DNA of 64,000 nucleotides from Affinundibacterium macrobrachii (GCF_014652415.1 NZ_BMYT01000002.1:372001-436000); one strand, 5' to 3'. Counted from the stretch's first letter, positions 15,657 to 24,790 are shown. Notes: generated from the letters alone by a model not told the origin. Translations and numbers: made by a program.

Positions 15657-17681
15657 GTGGAACCTATTTACCTCACTATTGCTTTAGATACCCCTCTTGA
15701 CAGGTTATTTGATTACCGTTGGGAGCCGGTTGCGGATGCTCCTTTGCCACAAGTTGGGCAAATCGCCTTGGTGCCGTTTGGACGGCAAGAAATCGCTGGT
15801 CTAATTTTGGCAGTAACAACGCAGACTGACGTTCCTGCCGACAAAATCAAGTCGGTACTGGCAGTGCGCCATCAATGTCCCGCATTGGATAGCCGATGGA
15901 TAGATTTATGTCGATTCGCCGCCGATTACTATCAACGGCCTTTAGGTGAGGTCGCGATTCCGGCATTGCCCAAAAACTTGCGTGTGCCGAAAGCAACTTC
16001 ACTGGAACGCAATTTAAAAAAGTTAGCAAAGCTGACTGCAGCGCAGGATGCACGCGCGGTTCAAGAGCCTGCCTTAAATGTACAGCAGCAGAATGCGGTG
16101 GATACTATTTCTGCCAAAACCGCATTTGCAGCATATTTGTTACATGGCGTGACTGGCAGTGGTAAAACCGAAGTTTATTTGCAAACAGCAGCACGGGTGT
16201 TGGCGCAGAATCAACAAGCACAAGTCTTGATTTTGGTTCCCGAGATTAATTTGACACCGCAATTAGAAAGCAATATTCGTGGTCGGTTTCCGGGTTTGCA
16301 GATCGCAACTTTACACAGCGGTATGGCAGAAGGTGAGCGCCTACTCCATTGGTTGGCCGCGCACACTGGTCAGGCGAGAATTATTCTCGGCACCCGATTG
16401 GCCATTTTGTCGTCTTTGCCACATCTTAGATTGATCGTGATCGACGAGGAACATGATCCTTCTTATAAACAACAAGAAGGTCTGCGCTATTCTGCCCGCG
16501 ATTTGGCTGTGTGGCGGGCACACCAACTAGGCATTCCGGTGGTGTTGGGTTCCGCTACACCATCCTTGGAAACCTGGCAGCACGCCAAAGCTGGGCGTTA
16601 TCAAAAACTAGAGCTAACTGAGCGCGCTGTGCAGTCCGCTGTTTTGCCGGTCGTTAAGATTATTAATACGGAAAGAGAAAAGCCTTCCGAGGGTTTAACG
16701 CAGAGATTAGTGTCAGCGATTCGACAGCGTTTAGAGAAAGGTGAGCAATCACTACTGTTTTTGAATCGTCGTGGTTATGCGCCCGTGATTCATTGCGATG
16801 CCTGTGGTTGGATTAGCAATTGCACGCGTTGTACCGCGCATTTGGTCATGCATAAGTTGGACAAGAAATTGCGCTGCCATCATTGTGGTCTGGAGCAAAG
16901 AATTCCGCGCGCTTGCCCAACTTGTGGCAATGTCGATTTGCAACCACTGGGGCGTGGCACGCAAAGATTAGAAGAAGGCTTACAAGCGATTTTCCCGGAA
17001 GCCCGAGTTTTTCGGATTGATGCTGATTCAACCCGACTCAAAGGCAGCGCCGAAGCTGCGTTTGATACCGTGCATCGCGGTGAAGTGGATATTTTGATTG
17101 GTACTCAAATGGTGGCAAAAGGGCATGACTTTAAAAATCTTACCCTAGTGGCGGCACTGAATCCCGATAGTGCGTTGTTTTCTCAAGATTTTCGTGCCAG
17201 TGAACGCTTGTTTGCGCAATTGATGCAGGTGGCTGGGCGTGCTGGACGTGCTGCGCAAAAAGAGGGGGGCAATGCAAGCGAGGTGCTGATACAGACGCGT
17301 TATCCAGATCATCCTTTGTATCACGCTTTGATGGCGCATAATTATCAGGGGTTTGCGGATGATCTTTTAGAAGAACGTCAACAAGCAGCGATGCCGCCAT
17401 TTATTTATCAAGCTTTATTTCGTGCCGAAGCGAAAGAATTGGAAACGGCAATTTTGTTTTTGAAAGAGGCGGCAAATTGCACACCGCATGCGGGAATCAC
17501 GATCAATGATCCAATTCCGATGACGATGACAAGGGTACATAATGTTGATCGCGCCCAGTTATTGATCGAATCAAGCTCACGTCCGGCCTTGCAGGCTTTT
17601 CTCAAAGTATGGATTGCTGATTTGCGCGCACTGAAGACGCGTGTGAAGTGGGGGGTGGAAATTGATCCGGTGGATATTTAG
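15657..17681 (+). CDS. priA: primosomal replication restart helicase PriA
   Basis: PriA recognises stalled forks and reloads the replisome, acting as a 3'-5' superfamily-2 helicase. The 674-residue protein has the N-terminal DNA-binding part (1-100), Walker A G-V-T-G-S-G-K-T (164-171), the D-E-E-H box (264-267) and a GSATPSLE motif. It also has the two zinc-binding cysteine clusters (CDACGWISNCTRC, then CHHCG and CPTCG) characteristic of PriA. The GTG at 15657 is used because the family N-terminus begins directly there. It is a little shorter than the E. coli enzyme. A strong DnaA-box pair lies 60-85 bases before the start. Confidence 0.97.
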   Translation: MEPIYLTIALDTPLDRLFDYRWEPVADAPLPQVGQIALVPFGRQEIAGLILAVTTQTDVPADKIKSVLAVRHQCPALDSRWIDLCRFAADYYQRPLGEVAIPALPKNLRVPKATSLERNLKKLAKLTAAQDARAVQEPALNVQQQNAVDTISAKTAFAAYLLHGVTGSGKTEVYLQTAARVLAQNQQAQVLILVPEINLTPQLESNIRGRFPGLQIATLHSGMAEGERLLHWLAAHTGQARIILGTRLAILSSLPHLRLIVIDEEHDPSYKQQEGLRYSARDLAVWRAHQLGIPVVLGSATPSLETWQHAKAGRYQKLELTERAVQSAVLPVVKIINTEREKPSEGLTQRLVSAIRQRLEKGEQSLLFLNRRGYAPVIHCDACGWISNCTRCTAHLVMHKLDKKLRCHHCGLEQRIPRACPTCGNVDLQPLGRGTQRLEEGLQAIFPEARVFRIDADSTRLKGSAEAAFDTVHRGEVDILIGTQMVAKGHDFKNLTLVAALNPDSALFSQDFRASERLFAQLMQVAGRAGRAAQKEGGNASEVLIQTRYPDHPLYHALMAHNYQGFADDLLEERQQAAMPPFIYQALFRAEAKELETAILFLKEAANCTPHAGITINDPIPMTMTRVHNVDRAQLLIESSSRPALQAFLKVWIADLRALKTRVKWGVEIDPVDI

Positions 17682-17925
17682 ATTTAAGCATTTTGATTTG
17701 TAGTTCTTAGTCTCTCGATATCAAATTGAGCGTGCCGAATGCACAAAATATCAGCGTTGATTTTGCAACTCAATTGCATTAAGGCATAATGTTGGAAACT
17801 CTTATTCGCATTTTGAGGAAGTTGATTGTGAACTGCAAAGGGAAAAAATCAACAAACTACGCAAGCAAATCACACATAAGTAATCAGCAAGCAATTCGCA
17901 AGCTTAATGTAAGTAAAAGACCCGC

Positions 17926-18447
17926 ATGAAAACTAAGCAAAGTATTCCTATTGTGCCAATTTCAGATAAAGCTGATATGGCTGAAATCGAGGCCAAACTT
18001 CGCGCTGCACAGGTGCGCGTGACGCAAGCGAGATTAGAAGTATTGGCTTTGTTGTGTGCTCAACATCGCGCCATGTCGCACACAGAAATGCAAGACGCGA
18101 TGCCGCAAATGGATAGAGTTACCTTGTATCGTGCGCTCGATTGTCTGACGGAAGCTGGTTTAGCGCACAAGATTGCTAGTGATGATCGTGTCTTTCGTTT
18201 TAGCGCGGGTAGTGAAATGGCACAAACCACGAGCACGCATGTCGCAGGTGCTCATGCGCAACATCATCATGGGCATTTTAAGTGTACACGCTGTGCCAAA
18301 GTGTTTTGTCTAGAGCAGCCCGATACGAATCACAGCTTGCGCGACCAACTGCAGGAAACCTTAGCCTCGACAGCGCTTAAAGGATTTCAAAGTCACGATA
18401 TTGAAGTCACCATCAAAGGATGGTGTGATCAATGTAGTGCAGCGTAA
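17926..18447 (+). CDS. zur: Fur family transcriptional regulator, probably Zur
   Basis: A 173-residue Fur-superfamily repressor. The winged-helix DNA-binding part covers about 20-95 (RVTQARLEVLALL, then DRVTLYRALDCLTEAGL). The metal region has HHHGHFKC (113-120), with C-T-R-C at 120-123 and C-D-Q-C at 167-170, the structural zinc site. Calling it Zur rather than Fur is inference from its neighbours: a COG0523 GTPase 26 bases downstream and a ZnuD-like receptor nearby. I see no clear palindromic Zur box in front of these genes. Long N-terminal extension (about 20 residues) before the conserved domain. Confidence 0.8.
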   Translation: MKTKQSIPIVPISDKADMAEIEAKLRAAQVRVTQARLEVLALLCAQHRAMSHTEMQDAMPQMDRVTLYRALDCLTEAGLAHKIASDDRVFRFSAGSEMAQTTSTHVAGAHAQHHHGHFKCTRCAKVFCLEQPDTNHSLRDQLQETLASTALKGFQSHDIEVTIKGWCDQCSAA

Positions 18448-18473
18448 TTTCATCTCAATTATCGACATTCATC

Positions 18474-19520
18474 ATGGCATTAATTCCAACGACCATACTG
18501 ACCGGCTTTCTTGGTGCTGGCAAAACGACATTGTTAAATCGCATTCTGCAAGAGCAGCACGGCTATAAGATCGCCGTGATAGAAAACGAGTTTGGCCAAG
18601 AAAATATTGATAATGAAATCTTGGTGCAAGACAGCAATGAGCAAATTATCGAAATGAATAATGGCTGTATTTGCTGCACGGTGCGCGGGGATTTGATCGT
18701 CGCCTTGAATACCTTAACGCAAAGAAGAAATGCAGGTGAATTGCAATTTGATCGCATTATTATTGAAACTACCGGCTTGGCAAATCCTGGTCCAGTGGCA
18801 CAGACTTTCTTCGTGGATGAAGAAGTTGGTTTGCATTACATGCTCGATGCGGTAGTGACCGTGGTCGATGCCAAACATGGCATGATGCAGTTAGACGAAC
18901 ATGAAGAAGCGCAGCGGCAGATCGGTTTTGCTGACAAGATTTTGTTATCCAAAGCAGATTTAGTGAGTGCTGAAGAATTAGCCTTGTTAAAGAATCGCAT
19001 TATTCGAATGAATCCACGTGCGCCAATCAAGGCGGTTGATTTTGGCAAAATCGCCATTAGCGAAGTGCTGGATTTGAAAGGCTTTAATTTAAATGCAAAG
19101 TTAGAGCTTGACCCAGATTTTTTGGCAGCAGAAGAACATCACGATCACGAACATCATCATGACGAACATTGTCACGATGATTGTACACATGCGCATCATG
19201 ACCACCATCATGCACGTCACTCTGATGAAGTTGCGGCCTTTGTCTATAAAACTACCCGTCCTTTTAATACCGAAAAGCTAGATTATTATCTTGGTGGATT
19301 GGTCCAAGTGTATGGTCCACGCATGCTTCGTTATAAAGGAGTGTTGTATATGGAACACGCTGATCGCAAGGTCATTTTCCAAGGGGTACACCAAATTATG
19401 GGTACTGACATAGGAGGAAAATGGGCGGAAGATGAAATCAAAGAAAGTAAAATGGTCTTTATTGGTAAAAATTTACCGAAAGAGATTTTTATTCAAGGTT
19501 TGGAGCAATGTTTGGTATAA
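18474..19520 (+). CDS. COG0523 (CobW/ZigA-like) metal-handling GTPase
   Basis: A 348-residue G3E-family GTPase. Walker A G-F-L-G-A-G-K-T-T is at 11-19. The metal-binding C-I-C-C (65-68) lies in the conserved M-N-N-G-C-I-C-C block. The guanine-specificity region follows as LLSKADLV. Between the GTPase and the C-terminal CobW_C domain lies a His-rich stretch with two Cys (about 222-248), a likely zinc store or sensor. Zinc-regulated members transfer zinc to client enzymes under limitation. Its position directly after the zur-like gene (26 bases) supports that role. A cobalamin role is unlikely, as no cob genes are near. Confidence 0.85.
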   Translation: MALIPTTILTGFLGAGKTTLLNRILQEQHGYKIAVIENEFGQENIDNEILVQDSNEQIIEMNNGCICCTVRGDLIVALNTLTQRRNAGELQFDRIIIETTGLANPGPVAQTFFVDEEVGLHYMLDAVVTVVDAKHGMMQLDEHEEAQRQIGFADKILLSKADLVSAEELALLKNRIIRMNPRAPIKAVDFGKIAISEVLDLKGFNLNAKLELDPDFLAAEEHHDHEHHHDEHCHDDCTHAHHDHHHARHSDEVAAFVYKTTRPFNTEKLDYYLGGLVQVYGPRMLRYKGVLYMEHADRKVIFQGVHQIMGTDIGGKWAEDEIKESKMVFIGKNLPKEIFIQGLEQCLV

Positions 19521-19698
19521 ACTAGCGCCCTATTGAATTGAAACAGACGCTTTTCTGTCTTGATTGAATAGATTTGTATGCGGAACAAGCACGCTATATA
19601 CTTGTCCTTGAGGGAAAGTGTCGGTAGCAACATTCCAATAAAGAAGAGTGTTCGGCCGCACTTGCGTATATTAACCTGTTGTATCGAAAGTAAGCGAA

Positions 19699-20154
19699 GT
19701 GGCAACTAAATCATCTAAATCAACAGCACCTGCTGGTGCTCCTGCAGCCCTCCTCACAGAAGAAGAAATCTTGAAGATGGGCGAGAAGGACTACATGAAT
19801 GACGCACAATTGGCGTTTTTCAAAGCCCGTCTGCAACAACTTGAAAAAGATTTGCTGAAGAATGCCGACGAAACGACTGAGCATTTGCGTGAAACGGTCT
19901 TAGTACCAGATCCAGCAGATCGCGCCACGATCGAGGAAGAACATTCTTTAGAATTGCGTACCCGTGATCGTGAACGTAAATTGTTGCGTAAAGTGCAGCA
20001 GTCGATTGCCGCAATTGATGCTGGCGAATATGGCTGGTGCGAAGAAACTGGCGAACCAATTGGTGTTCCTCGCTTAATGGCACGTCCAACGGCAACGCTT
20101 TCTTTAGAAGCGCAACAACGCCGTGAGTTAAAGCAAAAATTGTACGGTGACTAA
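19699..20154 (+). CDS. dksA: RNA polymerase-binding transcription factor DksA (Cys-poor)
   Basis: DksA inserts a coiled coil into the RNA polymerase secondary channel and, with ppGpp, re-programmes stable-RNA promoters. In this 151-residue form the coiled coil spans about 35-105, with the tip D-P-A-D-R-A near 72-77. The globular part reads W-C-E-E-T-G-E-P-I-G, then S-L-E-A where the second cysteine pair should be. Only one of four zinc-finger cysteines remains, so it should not need zinc, like the DksA2 class. This is common in Burkholderiales. It stands 178 bases after the COG0523 gene, and a strong terminator follows. Confidence 0.95.
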   Translation: MATKSSKSTAPAGAPAALLTEEEILKMGEKDYMNDAQLAFFKARLQQLEKDLLKNADETTEHLRETVLVPDPADRATIEEEHSLELRTRDRERKLLRKVQQSIAAIDAGEYGWCEETGEPIGVPRLMARPTATLSLEAQQRRELKQKLYGD

Positions 20155-20190
20155 GCCAGTTCACTGGTTGATGAAGCTGGTTAATCAAAG

Positions 20191-20220
20191 AATGCGCAGA
20201 ATTCACTGCGCATTTTTTTA
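20191..20220 (+). terminator. rho-independent terminator of dksA
   Basis: AATGCGCAG (20191-20199) and CTGCGCATT (20206-20214) form a perfect 9-bp stem with a 6-base loop, followed by T residues to 20219. It lies 37 bases after the dksA stop. Confidence 0.9.
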
Positions 20221-20369
20221 TTCGATAGCTGCAACTTCATTGCAAAAATGTAGTCGAATGCCAAGAACCGCGCTCGGCGTAAATTTACGCCAGTTGAGCT
20301 TCTTTTTCTGATTACGGTAAAATCCGCAAACATATTTTTGGAATAATCGCACTACTTTGCATAAACCGC

Positions 20370-20747
20370 ATGTCCGACTTGACGATAAAACACCGACGAC
20401 TTAAAGCCATTGTCCTGCTATGGACCATGTTGCTCGTGTTATTGTCAGCACAATGGCTGGGCTTTGCGCATCGGATGTCACATATCAGTACTAATACTGG
20501 TGAGGTGATGTCCTTGGCTTCCGATGGTAGCCAGTATCTGGGCATTCAAAAACTCAGTAATGCCAATGAATCGAGCCTGCATTCTTGTCTGCTATTTGAT
20601 GCAGCTTGCATTAGCGATGGTTTGCAGCACAGTGTTCTTATATTGTTGGCGACCGCTTTGCCTGATTTTCCTGCCGTGCAGGAGAGTCAACCCGTCTGGT
20701 TAGCCTCGTTTTATGCCAACTTTTCTAGTCGCGCCCCACCTTTCTGA
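20370..20747 (+). CDS. DUF2946-like small secreted or membrane protein
   Basis: A 125-residue protein with one N-terminal hydrophobic helix (about 14-32, probable signal anchor) and a periplasmic remainder. It contains H-S-C-L-L-F-D-A-A-C and ends in S-R-A-P-P-F. A short His/Cys block and a proline-rich end following a single helix are what I remember of DUF2946-type proteins, often found beside TonB-receptor genes for metal uptake. Here the ZnuD-like receptor follows after 92 bases on the same strand. His residues at 44-48 (HRMSH) could bind metal. Function unknown. Confidence 0.6.
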   Translation: MSDLTIKHRRLKAIVLLWTMLLVLLSAQWLGFAHRMSHISTNTGEVMSLASDGSQYLGIQKLSNANESSLHSCLLFDAACISDGLQHSVLILLATALPDFPAVQESQPVWLASFYANFSSRAPPF

Positions 20748-20839
20748 AAACAAGCTGTTAAGACTATTTTTTTAAAGTCATATTGTTGACCACGAGTCCT
20801 CATATTGACGCTTTTCGCTATTTGTTTTCAGGAATTCCT

Positions 20840-22834
20840 ATGTTATTACAACGCACTTTGTTAGCCGCTGCCGTTTGTGCAGCATTCGCACCATTCAGCG
20901 CACAAGCGCAATCGACCACCACTGTGACTGTTTCCGCCAATCCCTTGGGGAAAGAAGAAAGTTTGCAGATTTTGAGCCCGACAAAGATCTTGTCAGGTTC
21001 TGAGTTGCGTTCGAAGATCGGAAGCTCCTTGGGCGAAACTTTAGGCAGTGAATTGGGGGTGAGTGCTTCTGGTTTCGGTGCTGGTGCATCGCGCCCGATT
21101 ATTCGTGGTTTGGAAGGGCCGCGCGTAAAGATTTTGCAAAACGGAATGACGGTAGCCGATGTTTCTGGTTTATCTAACGACCACGCTGTCGCAAGCGAAA
21201 CCGCAAGTTCGCAACAAATCGAAATTTTGCGTGGTCCGGCAGCACTGTTGTATGGAAGCGGTGCGATTGGCGGTTTAGTGAATGTCGTCGACGGACGCAT
21301 TCCGACTAGTTTAAGCAAACAGTTAAACGGTGAGTTTGAAGTGAAATACGTTGGTGTGAACGCCGAAAAAAGCGCTTCATTTTTCTTGGATGGCTCCATC
21401 AACGATATCGCATTGCACTTAGACGGTAATAGTCGTGATACCAAAGACTATAAGATTCCTGGGTTTGCAGATGCGCACGGTGAAGGCGAAATGAAAGGAC
21501 GTCTATCCAATAGCTTTACGCGTGAACATAGCTTGGGATTTGGAGCGACTTTGATCAAACCATGGGGGCATATTGGTGCGTCGATACAAAACATGCAGGA
21601 TGTGTACGGTATCCCTACCGAGGAAATGTCGTATATCGATCTCGATCAAACCCGTTTTGATATAGATGCCGCGGTCTTCAAACCTTTTTTGGCGTTTGAT
21701 ACATTTAAATTTAAATTAGGTTCAACCGATTATCAACATACCGAGAAACTACAAGACGGCACGCCAGCAACCAATTTCAAAAACCGTACCTTGGAAACCC
21801 GTACAAGTTTGTCTCATACAAATTGGAATGGCTGGGAAGGCAGTCTTGGTGTTCAGACTGAACATGCGAACTTTTCTGCATTGTCTGCCGAAACTGGTCG
21901 TGCCGATACGGTGCCAACCACACGTAGCACTTCTAATGCTGTCTTCTTGGTAGAACAAAAGAACTTTGGCCCCGTGACACTTAGTGGTGGTGGTCGCATC
22001 GAACAAGTGAAGCGTCAACCAAAAGCCGAGTTTAATTTGCCTCAGCGCGAATTTAATTTACATTCGTTTTCTGTCGGTGGCTTGATCCCAGTTGCGAATG
22101 GTTATGCGGTTGTGACCAGCTTGTCCACAGCACAGCGCGCACCAACCACCGAAGAGTTGTATTCAAACGGACCGCATGAATCGACCTTAACTTTTGACAT
22201 TGGTAATCATCAATTAAAGAGTGAGAAATCAAGAAATCTTGAGTTGAGTTTGCAAAAGACATCAGGCTTGGTGCAATGGAAGATCAATGCGTTTGTGAAT
22301 AAAGTCGATAATTATGTATTTGGCGAAATTGACGGCCTACGTGTCGATGAAGAAGGACATGAAGATCCTGATGGTGAATTTACGCAGCGTTTTTGGAAGC
22401 AAGCGAAAGCAACAATTCGTGGTGGTGAAGCTGAGATTTCATATAACCAATTTGGTGAAGGATTTTCTATTCGTGGATTCGCAGATACATCGCGCGGGAC
22501 TTTGTCCGCACGTGGCAGTTTGCCTTTGCAGCCAGCGAATCGTATAGGAGTCGATCTCGGTTATCGTAGCGGACCGTGGCGTAACACAATCAGCGTATTA
22601 CACGCGCAAAAACAAGATCGTTTAGCAACTTCGGAAACTTATGTGACACCGTCTTTTACGAAAGTCGATTTGAATGTTACCTATACTCATCCGTATATGA
22701 ATACGCAGATCACTTGGTTCGCGCAAGTGAAGAATTTATTGAACCAAGATATTCGATTGGCGACTTCCGTATTGAAAGAGACAGTGCCACAACCTATGCG
22801 TGGATTTATTGCAGGTATGCGCGTTAATTTCTAG
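20840..22834 (+). CDS. znuD: TonB-dependent outer-membrane receptor, ZnuD-like
   Basis: A 664-residue receptor with a signal peptide (about 24 residues, ending AQAQ). The plug domain contains the strongly conserved block GFGAGASRPIIRGLEGPRV, then S-N-D-H-A-V-A, Q-Q-I-E-I-L-R-G-P-A-A-L-L-Y-G-S-G-A-I-G-G, and a C-terminal beta-barrel ending in aromatic F. The GASRPIIRGLEGPRVKIL pattern is that of the ZnuD zinc receptors. ATG 20840 is chosen over a TTG at 20783 because CAGGAAT precedes it and a clean signal peptide follows. An extracellular loop with EEGHEDPDGE could bind metal. Zinc as substrate rests on family and neighbours. Confidence 0.85.
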   Translation: MLLQRTLLAAAVCAAFAPFSAQAQSTTTVTVSANPLGKEESLQILSPTKILSGSELRSKIGSSLGETLGSELGVSASGFGAGASRPIIRGLEGPRVKILQNGMTVADVSGLSNDHAVASETASSQQIEILRGPAALLYGSGAIGGLVNVVDGRIPTSLSKQLNGEFEVKYVGVNAEKSASFFLDGSINDIALHLDGNSRDTKDYKIPGFADAHGEGEMKGRLSNSFTREHSLGFGATLIKPWGHIGASIQNMQDVYGIPTEEMSYIDLDQTRFDIDAAVFKPFLAFDTFKFKLGSTDYQHTEKLQDGTPATNFKNRTLETRTSLSHTNWNGWEGSLGVQTEHANFSALSAETGRADTVPTTRSTSNAVFLVEQKNFGPVTLSGGGRIEQVKRQPKAEFNLPQREFNLHSFSVGGLIPVANGYAVVTSLSTAQRAPTTEELYSNGPHESTLTFDIGNHQLKSEKSRNLELSLQKTSGLVQWKINAFVNKVDNYVFGEIDGLRVDEEGHEDPDGEFTQRFWKQAKATIRGGEAEISYNQFGEGFSIRGFADTSRGTLSARGSLPLQPANRIGVDLGYRSGPWRNTISVLHAQKQDRLATSETYVTPSFTKVDLNVTYTHPYMNTQITWFAQVKNLLNQDIRLATSVLKETVPQPMRGFIAGMRVNF

Positions 22835-23256
22835 ATTGAGATTTCTGCGGAAGTTTGACGTGCGGGGGAGGCCTGGGCTTTCCCCTACATTTACGTGGGG
22901 CTAAGCAAGATAAGCAAGTAGTGATAAGTATTTTTCTCTATTGTTTTTTGTATTGAACGCTTGTTCTAATGAGTGCTCAAATTATTGGCAATGCTGATGT
23001 ACTCGAATGCTTTTCTTGGAGTGATTTCGCTGAGCTCGACAGATTTTTTGTCCAATATCAGATTTTGATACAAAAATTTTCAAATCGCTTTTGTTTTCCG
23101 GTGTGCTAAGTGAGCAAAACTGCTCGATTTCCGACTATACTTAGAATTAGTTATCGAATCTTGATTTGAAGCATTTCAAAAACGAGTACAAGCTGGTCTG
23201 TTTACAAGATTGATCGGACAAGATTTTTGCATCATTTAATCAAAAGTTAGGTTGCC
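22835..23256. other. intergenic region, no supported gene
   Basis: About 420 bases between the receptor and the STAS-type gene. A 46-codon frame opens at ATG 22969 and ends at 23109, but it has no ribosome-binding site and no recognisable similarity. A GC-rich short repeat (GGGGAGG ... CCCC, about 22863-22885) could be part of the receptor's transcript end. The rest is AT-rich and probably holds the promoter of the downstream gene. Confidence 0.3.
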
Positions 23257-24660
23257 GTGGGGATTTTTAAGCTTTTCGGAAAGAAGCCTGGTCGTGAAGA
23301 GCAAACAAACTCTGAAAAACCAGCTTCTAAAAAATCGCGAGTGAAGGGTCAAAATACCGTCATTGGACAAGTCCAAGATGACGAGGCCTTGACACATGCG
23401 ATGACCGAGAAAAAGCATATCGCGCGTGCCACCGAAAGAAAAATCGATGCGATTGAATTTGAAATGTCGCGCGATATGGGCAGACCCAAATCTGTACCCT
23501 CTAAAGTTGTTAACGATACGCCGCTAACCCGCACCGCTCCAAATCAATTTCACACCGATTTTGTCGCAACAGATTTTCAAAGTACCGTTGCGCTCGGCAT
23601 GCAAACCACGGAACTTATTCTTGGCCATACCGATTTACAAGCAGCGCCAATGGCGCAGATTGAGTCGGTGCCGCTGTTGGAAGAGGCGGCGATTTTGTTT
23701 GCCACTGGTCAAACTAAAGTTGCTGAGCATATGCTGCGCAGTGCGATTGATCAGGACAATTTAGGAAACGCCACGCCTTTAGCTTGGTTCATGTTATTCG
23801 ATCTGTATCAGATTGAACAAAATCAATATGCGTTTGAAAGCCTGTCCTTGGACTACGCAGGCAAGTACGAAACTTCGCCGCCTGTTTGGCGCAATTCTGA
23901 GATCAACCTAGATGCCGAAGAAAAGAAGGATGAAGGCGCAGTTCCAAGTTTAACTTTCCCCTCCAAGCTTGATGGCGAAATTATCAAGTTATTGCAAAAA
24001 TTAAGCACCTTTAGCGAGACTAGCAAGGTCTTGAAACTTGATTTTGGACGCGTTAAGACCGTCGATCCGGTTGGTTGCGGTTTGTTATTGCGTGCGATTC
24101 GTAACCTACAAAAATCTAAGCACGATTTAGTTTTGGTCGCTGCACAAAATTTGACTGAACAAATTCGTTCTATTTTGGAAGTCGGTCGCCGTGATGAGAC
24201 CGAAGCACCTTGGTTGTTATTGCTTGAGATTTTGCAATTATTGCAGCTCAAAGAAGTATTCGAAGAAGCTAGTATTGATTACTGCGTGACCTTTGAAGTC
24301 TCGCCACCAGCTTATGAAGCACCCACTAGCAAAATCACCACGGCTACGACCGAAGTTGTTAGCGAAGAAGAAAATACTGATCGATTCCTAATGCCTAAAT
24401 CAATTGAAGGCAGTACAGAGGCATTGGTTAAACAGATTACCGCTTTTGCAAAAGATCACCAGACTATCATTCTTGATTGCTCGCAGTTGGATCGTGTTGA
24501 GTTTGGTGCATCAGCGCAGCTATTAAATGGTCTTGTGCCTATTTCTAGTAGCAAAGAAAAATCGGTGCAATTTCATGAAGTGAACTATTTGGTTATGCAT
24601 TTGTTTAATGCAATGGGACTAAAGAACGTCGCTGCCATCTTCCCGCGTAAGCAATCTTAA
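23257..24660 (+). CDS. STAS-domain-like protein upstream of hslVU
   Basis: A 467-residue soluble protein starting at GTG 23257. The N-terminal 60 residues are basic and low-complexity (KKPGREEQTNSEKPASKKS). The middle (about 130-215) is helical and TPR-like (LLEEAAILFATGQTKVAEHML). Two beta/alpha modules resemble STAS domains, one around residues 230-345 (VLKLDFGRVKTVDPVGCGLLL) and one at the C-terminus (TIILDCSQLDRVEFGASAQLL). STAS domains bind partners or nucleotides in anti-sigma systems, and no kinase partner is visible. It lies 130 bases upstream of hslV. In related genomes I recall such a gene in this position. Confidence 0.6.
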   Translation: MGIFKLFGKKPGREEQTNSEKPASKKSRVKGQNTVIGQVQDDEALTHAMTEKKHIARATERKIDAIEFEMSRDMGRPKSVPSKVVNDTPLTRTAPNQFHTDFVATDFQSTVALGMQTTELILGHTDLQAAPMAQIESVPLLEEAAILFATGQTKVAEHMLRSAIDQDNLGNATPLAWFMLFDLYQIEQNQYAFESLSLDYAGKYETSPPVWRNSEINLDAEEKKDEGAVPSLTFPSKLDGEIIKLLQKLSTFSETSKVLKLDFGRVKTVDPVGCGLLLRAIRNLQKSKHDLVLVAAQNLTEQIRSILEVGRRDETEAPWLLLLEILQLLQLKEVFEEASIDYCVTFEVSPPAYEAPTSKITTATTEVVSEEENTDRFLMPKSIEGSTEALVKQITAFAKDHQTIILDCSQLDRVEFGASAQLLNGLVPISSSKEKSVQFHEVNYLVMHLFNAMGLKNVAAIFPRKQS

Positions 24661-24680
24661 GCTGATTCAATGGCCTTAGC

Positions 24681-24708
24681 CTTGTAATTAGCGAAAAACA
24701 CCCCATTT
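24681..24708 (+). promoter_or_regulatory. sigma-32-type heat-shock promoter of hslVU
   Basis: CTTGTAA (24681-24687), a 13-base spacer and CCCCATTT (24701-24708) match the sigma-32 consensus (CTTGAAA, 11-16 bases, CCCCATNT) with one mismatch. The hslV start follows about 80 bases downstream, which fits heat induction of the HslVU protease. Confidence 0.8.
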
Positions 24709-24790
24709 CCGTATTTCTCAGCACTTCAAACTGATTGATGAAGTCGCTTTCGCCTATGCTTTTATTCGGCGGCAATTCTACGAGGATATT

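Noticed and set aside
17682-20839. Zur-box palindrome (GTTATA...TATAAC-like) in the zinc locus
   Set aside because: I looked in the gaps before 17926, 19699, 20370 and 20840 and saw no convincing match.
20818-21444. 208-codon minus-strand frame opposite the receptor gene
   Set aside because: Shadow of the plug-domain coding sequence, with no protein-like pattern.
22969-23109. 46-codon frame after the ZnuD-like gene
   Set aside because: Too short, with no ribosome-binding site and no similarity. Left inside the intergenic entry.
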